This document shows, piece by piece, positions 8,801 to 8,964 of a DNA stretch of 8,964 nucleotides (positions are counted from its first letter, which is position 1; each line of letters opens with the position of its first letter). The DNA is from Deinococcus sp045062605 (lineage in GTDB: Bacteria > Deinococcota > Deinococci > Deinococcales > Deinococcaceae): positions 1 to 8,964 of the forward strand of contig NZ_JBJGDW010000102.1 of the NCBI RefSeq assembly GCF_045062605.1, given 5' to 3'. The notes beneath the pieces were generated by a model. The model searched no databases. It saw only the letters and a program-made list of their open reading frames with translations, and was not told the origin of the DNA. The position numbers and the translations under genes were made by a program.

Positions 8801-8833
8801 CTGGAAGCCTATTTTGAACGGATTGAATTGTGA
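5810..8833 (+). CDS. tnpA: Tn3-family transposase TnpA
   Basis: A 1007-residue transposase, the full length of the Tn3 family, that cuts the element ends and drives replicative transposition. It begins MPVEFLTDEQAAQYGRYAGD, an N-terminal DUF4158-type DNA-binding region. An upstream frame extension lies inside tnpR and is not used; the ATG is 4 bases after the tnpR stop, with only a weak ribosome site, suggesting translational coupling. The catalytic RNase-H-like triad can be placed at D690 (SADGLRF), D763 (MADTHGSSD) and E893 (NRGEQRH), very close to D689, D765 and E895 of Tn3. The block AVFHGRKGELRQKYREG and LGALGLVVNAIVLWNT is the strongest family signature. No frameshift or internal stop is seen, so it looks functional. 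It ends 16 bp before the right inverted repeat. Confidence 0.97.
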   Translation: MPVEFLTDEQAAQYGRYAGDPTPEQLSNFFFLNEAELTLITERRRDHNQLGFAVQLCTLRFLGSFLSHPVQVPSIVVRHVADQLHLSARVMARYALREETRYQHRRIIVAALGYRDFDGGQAVRLIRWLYAQLALTALRPSVLFDLATAQLIRRKVVLPGVTVLARLVARVRERFHARTFEQISQKLSPAQRQALENLLILPSDARFTPLEVLRTSPTRISSPALKAALCRIEKIRDLGVSDIDLSEVPQSRQALLTRHAQTAWAQTLLRMVPARRQATLLIFLQALERSAIDDALDLFDQLMTHLTLTGEVRRKRERLRTLKDLDQAALRLRDAVRVLLDEIISDGDLRELAFRAVSAGELRQAVETVSALASEDADTSPEALSNAYGTVRRFLPAFLHTVELDGTASARPLLDAWTFLRKLETSGRDRPQWKDAPRGFVSRVWQRRVFPHGWKTDHQAYTLCLLERLQQALRRREVFAPGSDRYGDPRAELLQGASWDAVSDDVCRALNRSLDPQPELERLRLELDGAYREVERTLPQNTALQLDGPPGGTRLRLTPLEPAPDPPSLQRLQQAVAQRLPAVPLAALLLEVHAFTGLADAFTHVTDGTSSLRDLPLSVTAVLLAQACNIGLAVVAAPEVQALTLSRLSWVQQNYVRAETITAANARLVDAQFALPLAHTWGGGEVASADGLRFVVPVRTLHAGWNRKYFGSQRGVTYHNFTSDQFTGFHGIVIPGTLRDSLFILAGLLEQQTRLDPREIMADTHGSSDVVFGLFALLGYRFSPRLADLPDQRFWRLDREADYGALDDLSRHVVDERLIAAHWEDMLRLAGSLKLGKVKATAVMRTLQRGGSLSGLGRAIAEFGRIEKTLFLLTYIGDEAYRRRILRQINRGEQRHGVGRAVFHGRKGELRQKYREGMEDQLGALGLVVNAIVLWNTRYMGAALDDLRQAGKMEDEQDISRLTPLLHGHIRMLGTYEFNLPEEIAQGQLRPLRDPDTLEAYFERIEL

Positions 8834-8849
8834 TCTGGCTTTTAAGAGC

Positions 8850-8964
8850 GGATTTCTGTTCCTTCGCGATTCCGTTGGCAAAGTCTATAGCCCCTCAAAA
8901 ATCTGCAAAATGGGGCATGTTACGCGCAGAACCTTTCGGTGAAATTCCCAGCGAGACCGTCCGG
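8850..8964 (-). repeat. Right terminal inverted repeat, at least 115 bp
   Basis: This is the mirror copy of 26-140, 112 of 115 bases identical. It begins 16 bp after the tnpA stop and is still matching at the last base of the window, so the true outer end may lie further right. GTTACGCGC at about 8919-8927 and TTTCGG at 8934-8939 correspond to the TnpA-contact half of standard Tn3-type ends. Confidence 0.93.

Overview
The window reads as one composite piece of DNA: a Tn3-family transposon of about 8.9 kb that carries what looks like a complete sulfite-detoxification module. The GC content is high (roughly two thirds by eye) and most genes have clear AGGAGG-type ribosome binding sites. The high GC, the protein style and a possibly leaderless regulator gene would suit a Deinococcus-like host, but that assignment is inference; no ribosomal or other taxonomic marker is present.

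Layout from left to right. Positions 1-25 precede the repeat and are unassigned. A terminal inverted repeat of at least 115 bp (26-140) has its mirror copy at 8850-8964. After a gene-free stretch (141-332), four genes run on the minus strand, in transcription order from right to left: a TDT/SLAC1-family anion exporter (2916-4055), a Tat-exported SorA-type sulfite dehydrogenase (1570-2853), a membrane-anchored SorB-type cytochrome c (847-1560), and a small conserved stress-type protein broken by a one-base frameshift (333-765). Divergent from them is a CysL/YeiE-like LysR regulator (4136-5029). An 80-bp intergenic region between the two units contains a textbook T-N11-A LysR box.

The right third is the transposition machinery on the plus strand: a putative resolution site (5183-5237), a serine resolvase tnpR (5248-5805), and a full-length Tn3-type transposase tnpA (5810-8833) with the DDE residues in place, ending 16 bp before the right inverted repeat.

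How the parts may work together (inference from families and layout): the LysR protein senses sulfite or a related sulfur metabolite and switches on the divergent operon. The TDT protein expels sulfite from the cytoplasm. SorA oxidises it outside the membrane to sulfate, and SorB passes the electrons to the respiratory chain. Because all of this lies between the inverted repeats, next to tnpR/tnpA, sulfite tolerance or sulfite respiration would be a transposable trait. I know of no described Tn3-family element with this cargo, but I could not search for one.
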